Both the position numbers and the translations under genes were made by a program. The notes beneath the pieces were generated by a model. That model was not told the DNA's origin, made no database searches, and saw nothing but the letters and a program-made list of their open reading frames with translations. This document shows positions 61,204 through 64,000 of a DNA stretch of 64,000 bases, in pieces; the first letter of the stretch is position 1; every line of letters starts with the position of its first letter. The DNA is from Akkermansiaceae bacterium (lineage in GTDB: Bacteria; Verrucomicrobiota; Verrucomicrobiia; Verrucomicrobiales; Akkermansiaceae). The stretch is from the NCBI GenBank assembly GCA_025354565.1, contig JANXMQ010000111.1:53650-117649 (forward strand), read 5' to 3'.

Positions 61204-61629
61204 GATTCCCGCGTCATTCTCGATACCAAGGGCGCGGACAAACTCGTCGGCAAGGGCGACATGCTCTATCTACCGCCCGGCTCCGCCAAGCTGGAGCGGG
61301 CCCAAGGTGCCTTCGTCACCGATGCCGAGATCGAGCGCCTTATCGACCACTGCGCCTTGCAAGCGAAGCCGCAGTTTGAAAAAGAAATCCAAGCCTCCAT
61401 CAATGGCGAGGGCGACGACGAGGAAGACGATGTTTCCCAAGCCGACGAAGAACTCATCATGAAATGCATCGAAGTCGTTAGGCAGGAACAAAAAGCCAGC
61501 ACCTCCTTGCTCCAGCGCCGTCTGCGTCTCGGCTACACCCGCGCCGCGCGGATGGTCGATATCCTCGAACAACGCGGCATCGTCGGCCCCGGCGAGGGAG
61601 CAAAGGCGCGAGAAGTCTTTCTCAAGTAA
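61204..61629 (+). pseudogene. ftsK 3'-end remnant (copy B)
   Basis: 426 bases equal to the last part of ftsK (end of the motor domain plus the gamma winged helix), in frame to the TAA. An ATG at 61261 could give a 122-residue protein, but no ribosome-binding site is obvious and the motor domain is lost upstream of 61204. The 13 differences from copy A include only one amino-acid change, so the sequence has not decayed since separation, which points to recent origin of the duplication from two functional alleles. It lies 106 bases before tRNA-Phe. Confidence 0.88.
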
Positions 61630-61734
61630 TCCGCCCCGCTCGTTGGAAAATGGCGGATTCAGAAATTTTCCGGTTGTCAAAGCCCGCCCCGCCGCTCTTA
61701 CTGCCGCCCCGCCTGCAAGGGCGTTGGAGATCAT

Positions 61735-61807
61735 GGCCCGATAGCTCAGTCGGTAGAGCAGTGGATTGAAAATTCACGTGTCGGCGGTTCAAATCCGTCT
61801 CGGGCCA
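61735..61807 (+). tRNA. tRNA-Phe (anticodon GAA)
   Basis: 73 bases. Acceptor stem GGCCCGA pairs with TCGGGCC, discriminator A; D-arm GCTC...GAGC; anticodon stem GTGGA/TTCAC around loop TTGAAAA with anticodon GAA; T-arm GGCGG TTCAAAT CCGTC with the usual TTCAAAT loop. CCA is not encoded. tRNA genes are common integration targets, and this one stands next to the ftsK remnant. Confidence 0.97.
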
Positions 61808-62225
61808 CTTTCAAAACCAATCAGGTACAAAGGGAAAAGCCCAACCTCGCCACTCTCACCGGGAACCCCACGCGCTGATTCGGGACAGTGCGCTGCCATC
61901 AACGGCAACACCGTGATCGTTACAGGTTGATGAGACAGGTTAACACGCTCCGGGTTTACCCCATACCATTCATGTGGTATCCGCGTTCCACCACCACTTG
62001 CCAGCGCCATCCCGCAGATAGAAATCGACGCTGGTGAAAAGGCGGCTAAGGCGAAACGGAAAGCTGCGGTTTGGTGAGATGAATCGATCTTCTTTTCACT
62101 AAAGTTCTCAAAAAAGGGGGGCGTGTGCTCGTCCGACCCGGCGGCTGTTTCAGTGGCCCCCGGCTTGACAACTCCGGGACAATTAGCAAATTCTCTATGC
62201 GTATTAACCCAGCCAACCGACAACA
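61808..62225. other. intergenic region upstream of the second sulfatase
   Basis: 418 bases between tRNA-Phe and the sulfatase. TTGACA at 62165-62170 with an AT-rich stretch (ATTAGCAAATT) 11 bases after it is a weak promoter candidate for the sulfatase. An open frame on the minus strand from 62046 to 62873 overlaps the sulfatase and is rejected. Nothing else is seen. Confidence 0.45.
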
Positions 62226-63647
62226 ATGATCGTGAAACATCTCCTCACCCGCCTGCTTCCGTGTGTTTTCTGCCTGTCGCAGTCTGTCCATGCAGCTCCT
62301 CCTAACATCGTCGTCATCCTCATCGACGACATGGGCTACGCGGACATCGGCCCGTTTGGTGCCACGAAGCAGAAGACGCCAAACTTGGATCGTATGGCGA
62401 AGGAGGGAATGAAGCTCACCAGCTTCTATGCTGCACCGGTTTGCAGCGTGTCGCGGGCGCAGGTGATGACGGGCTGCTACGGCGCGCGCGTTTCCGTGCC
62501 TGGCGTTTTTTCCCCCGGAACTCCGAATGGCCTGAATCCGGCGGAGCGCACCATCGCGGAATGCCTGAAAGATCAGGGCTACGTCACGCAGTGCATTGGC
62601 AAATGGCATCTCGGCGATCAACCGGAATTTCTGCCGACAAAACAGGGTTTCGATCATTACTTTGGCCTTCCGTATTCGAACGATATGCAGAAGGCCTCGG
62701 CGGAAACCGGCGAGAAAGTGGTGCCGCTGATGCGCGATGACAAGGTGGCCGAACTCATCACCGAGGAGGCACAGGCGCATATCGTGGAACGTTACACCCA
62801 AGAAGCCGTTAGCTTCATTCGCGCCAGCAAGGATAAGCCATTCTTCCTCTATTTTCCCCACACTGCGGTGCATGTGCCGATCGAACCCGGTGCCGCATTT
62901 CGTGGAAAATCAGCGAACGGCCGCTTCGGCGATTGGGTGGAGGAAGTGGACTGGAGCGTCGGCCAAGTTCTCGATACGTTGCGGGAGCTGAAACTCGATG
63001 ATAACACACTCGTTATTTTCACCAGCGACAACGGACCTTGGCTCATTAAAGGTCAGGATGCCGGTAGCGCCTTGCCGCTGCGGGGCGGCAAAGGCAGCAC
63101 TTGGGAAGGTGGTTTGCGTGAACCCACAATCGCTCGGTGGCCGGGCAAAATCGCAGCCGGTAGTGTCTGCGATGCCGTCGCTGGCACGATCGACTTGTTA
63201 CCAACCTGCGTCGCGCTAACGGGTGGAAAAGTGCCTGCCACGCCGGTGATCGATGGTCGCGACATCTCGCCGCTGCTCTTCGGGAAATCCAAGGAGTCCC
63301 AGCGCGAGGCGCATTACTACTTCAGCGGATACAAGCTCCAAGCCGTGCGCCAAGGGCCGTGGAAACTTGCCATCGCGCCCCAAGCGACATCGATGGGTCT
63401 GGAAGTCTCCGCCGATGCCAAGGTGAATCCACGTCTCTACAATCTCGATACCGAGATCAGCGAGCAAACGAATCTAGCAGACAAGCACCCCGATATCGTC
63501 GCCAAATTGCAAGCGCTTGCTGCGACGATGAATGCCGAAATCGGTGGAGATCAGCCAAAAGCCCGCCGCCCGGCCGGCAAGGCGGAGAATCCGCAGATGC
63601 TCTATCCAACCAGTGTTAAGCCCGGCGGTCGCAAAAAGGCCCAGTGA
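62226..63647 (+). CDS. type I sulfatase with CSVSR active-site variant, secreted
   Basis: 473 residues with a signal peptide (LLTRLLPCVFCLSQSVHA). IVVILIDDMGYADIGPFGA supplies the metal-binding aspartates, VCSVSRAQVMTGCYGARV the active-site block, IGKWHLGDQPEFLPTKQGFD the conserved Lys/His, and LVIFTSDNGPWLIKG the C-terminal Asp-Asn. In the active-site block the third position is Val rather than Pro or Ala (C-S-V-S-R), which is the element read by the formylglycine-generating enzyme. The C-terminal tail is Ala/Lys/Arg-rich. It stands alone after tRNA-Phe. Substrate unknown, likely a sulfated glycan. Confidence 0.92.
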   Translation: MIVKHLLTRLLPCVFCLSQSVHAAPPNIVVILIDDMGYADIGPFGATKQKTPNLDRMAKEGMKLTSFYAAPVCSVSRAQVMTGCYGARVSVPGVFSPGTPNGLNPAERTIAECLKDQGYVTQCIGKWHLGDQPEFLPTKQGFDHYFGLPYSNDMQKASAETGEKVVPLMRDDKVAELITEEAQAHIVERYTQEAVSFIRASKDKPFFLYFPHTAVHVPIEPGAAFRGKSANGRFGDWVEEVDWSVGQVLDTLRELKLDDNTLVIFTSDNGPWLIKGQDAGSALPLRGGKGSTWEGGLREPTIARWPGKIAAGSVCDAVAGTIDLLPTCVALTGGKVPATPVIDGRDISPLLFGKSKESQREAHYYFSGYKLQAVRQGPWKLAIAPQATSMGLEVSADAKVNPRLYNLDTEISEQTNLADKHPDIVAKLQALAATMNAEIGGDQPKARRPAGKAENPQMLYPTSVKPGGRKKAQ

Positions 63648-64000
63648 AATGACCAATGGCCCGCCCGATACCGTGAAGCGCGCGGGGCTTACTTTTGGAT
63701 CCTCTACGGGTGAGAAAGCCAACCGCCGTCTGGGCCATGGAGGGGCGATGCATGATCGCCATGCCCATGAGCACAGCCGAGGACAGGCGGCTGGCCTCGT
63801 CGTATTGGCTTCTCATGGGCACGGCGGATCGGAGTCCGCCGCTCCTTGGGTTGGATTAGCCTACAAAGGAAGATGGGAACCACGGATTGCACAGAAGACA
63901 CGGATAAGAAAAGAGTTACGAAAGACGCCGAACTCATCCTTTGGGTGAATACCTAAAATATTCCAACTGATTCATTATCCGTGTTTATCCGTGTGATCTG
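63648..64000. other. intergenic region to the window end
   Basis: 353 bases without a supported gene. The first ~230 bases are GC-rich and show no motif; the last 120 hold an inverted repeat listed separately. Confidence 0.5.
63881..64000. repeat. intergenic inverted repeat with ACACGGATAA / TTATCCGTGT arms, cut by the window end
   Basis: Left arm ACACGGATAA at 63898-63907, right arm TTATCCGTGT at 63975-63984, with a second TTATCCGTGT directly following at 63985-63994. Elements with ATCCGTGT words are, to my knowledge, common between genes in Verrucomicrobiota and Planctomycetota and may be non-autonomous repeats. The true right edge is outside the window. Confidence 0.65.

Noticed and set aside
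60635..61462. 275-codon plus-strand frame crossing the octamer array into the ftsK remnant
   Set aside because: It reads the remnant in the wrong frame and translates the octamer into a meaningless hydrophobic repeat.
62046..62873. 275-codon frame on the minus strand over the second sulfatase
   Set aside because: The sulfatase on the other strand has all family motifs; this frame has none.

Overview
The window reads like a chromosomal stretch of a member of the Verrucomicrobiota (Verrucomicrobiales-like), inferred from content: a DUF1553/DUF1501 gene pair, giant secreted proteins built of autotransporter-associated beta-strand repeats with a family-typical C-terminal module, XylR-type regulators, type I sulfatases, and very large periplasmic proteins. 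Base composition is moderately GC-rich, with AT-rich islands around 55.6-58.6 kb. Most genes lie on the minus strand.

Layout. 0-2.7 kb: end of a DUF1553 gene and a complete DUF1501 gene (plus). 2.7-13.1 kb (minus): an 8.1-kb alpha-2-macroglobulin-like gene followed by a stand-alone POTRA lipoprotein, a small secreted protein and a rhomboid protease. 13.4-14.9 kb (plus): DUF374 acyltransferase and folD. 15-26.7 kb: carbohydrate genes: a sulfatase, a 1,322-aa FnIII protein, an unrecognised secreted family member, a ThuA-like protein, and a GH105 hydrolase paired with an EamA-type permease. 27-32.3 kb: one giant beta-strand-repeat gene apparently broken by an in-frame TAG. 32.7-40.8 kb (minus): a probable operon of the second copy of the unrecognised secreted family, a beta-propeller protein, a GH36/27-type alpha-galactosidase and a DUF5703/GH95-like enzyme, with an AraC/XylR regulator divergent from it at 41.1 kb. 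42.3-47.2 kb: an intact beta-strand-repeat protein, then gene debris (a deleted sialate O-acetylesterase and other fragments).

48.2-61.8 kb: a DUF2064 gene, ftsK, an operon for an alpha-oxoamine synthase plus a DevBCA-like ABC exporter, a five-gene cassette whose soluble members lack signal peptides (including a lysozyme/L,D-transpeptidase fusion), a repeat-rich non-coding segment, a second copy of the last 426 bp of ftsK, and tRNA-Phe. The two ftsK ends differ at 13 positions, 12 of them silent and concentrated toward the stop codon. This is best explained by a ~10-kb island that entered ftsK and brought a replacement 3' end, leaving the original end as a remnant beside the tRNA; no integrase is visible. 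62.2-63.6 kb: a second sulfatase, followed by an intergenic inverted repeat running off the window.

Working together: the 15-47 kb genes look like a lineage-specific glycan degradation region (desulfation, backbone depolymerisation, unsaturated uronide hydrolysis, alpha-galactoside removal) under a XylR-type sugar sensor. The substrate cannot be named from sequence alone. The 51.5-55.6 kb operon looks like synthesis and export of a small amino-ketone or lipid product.
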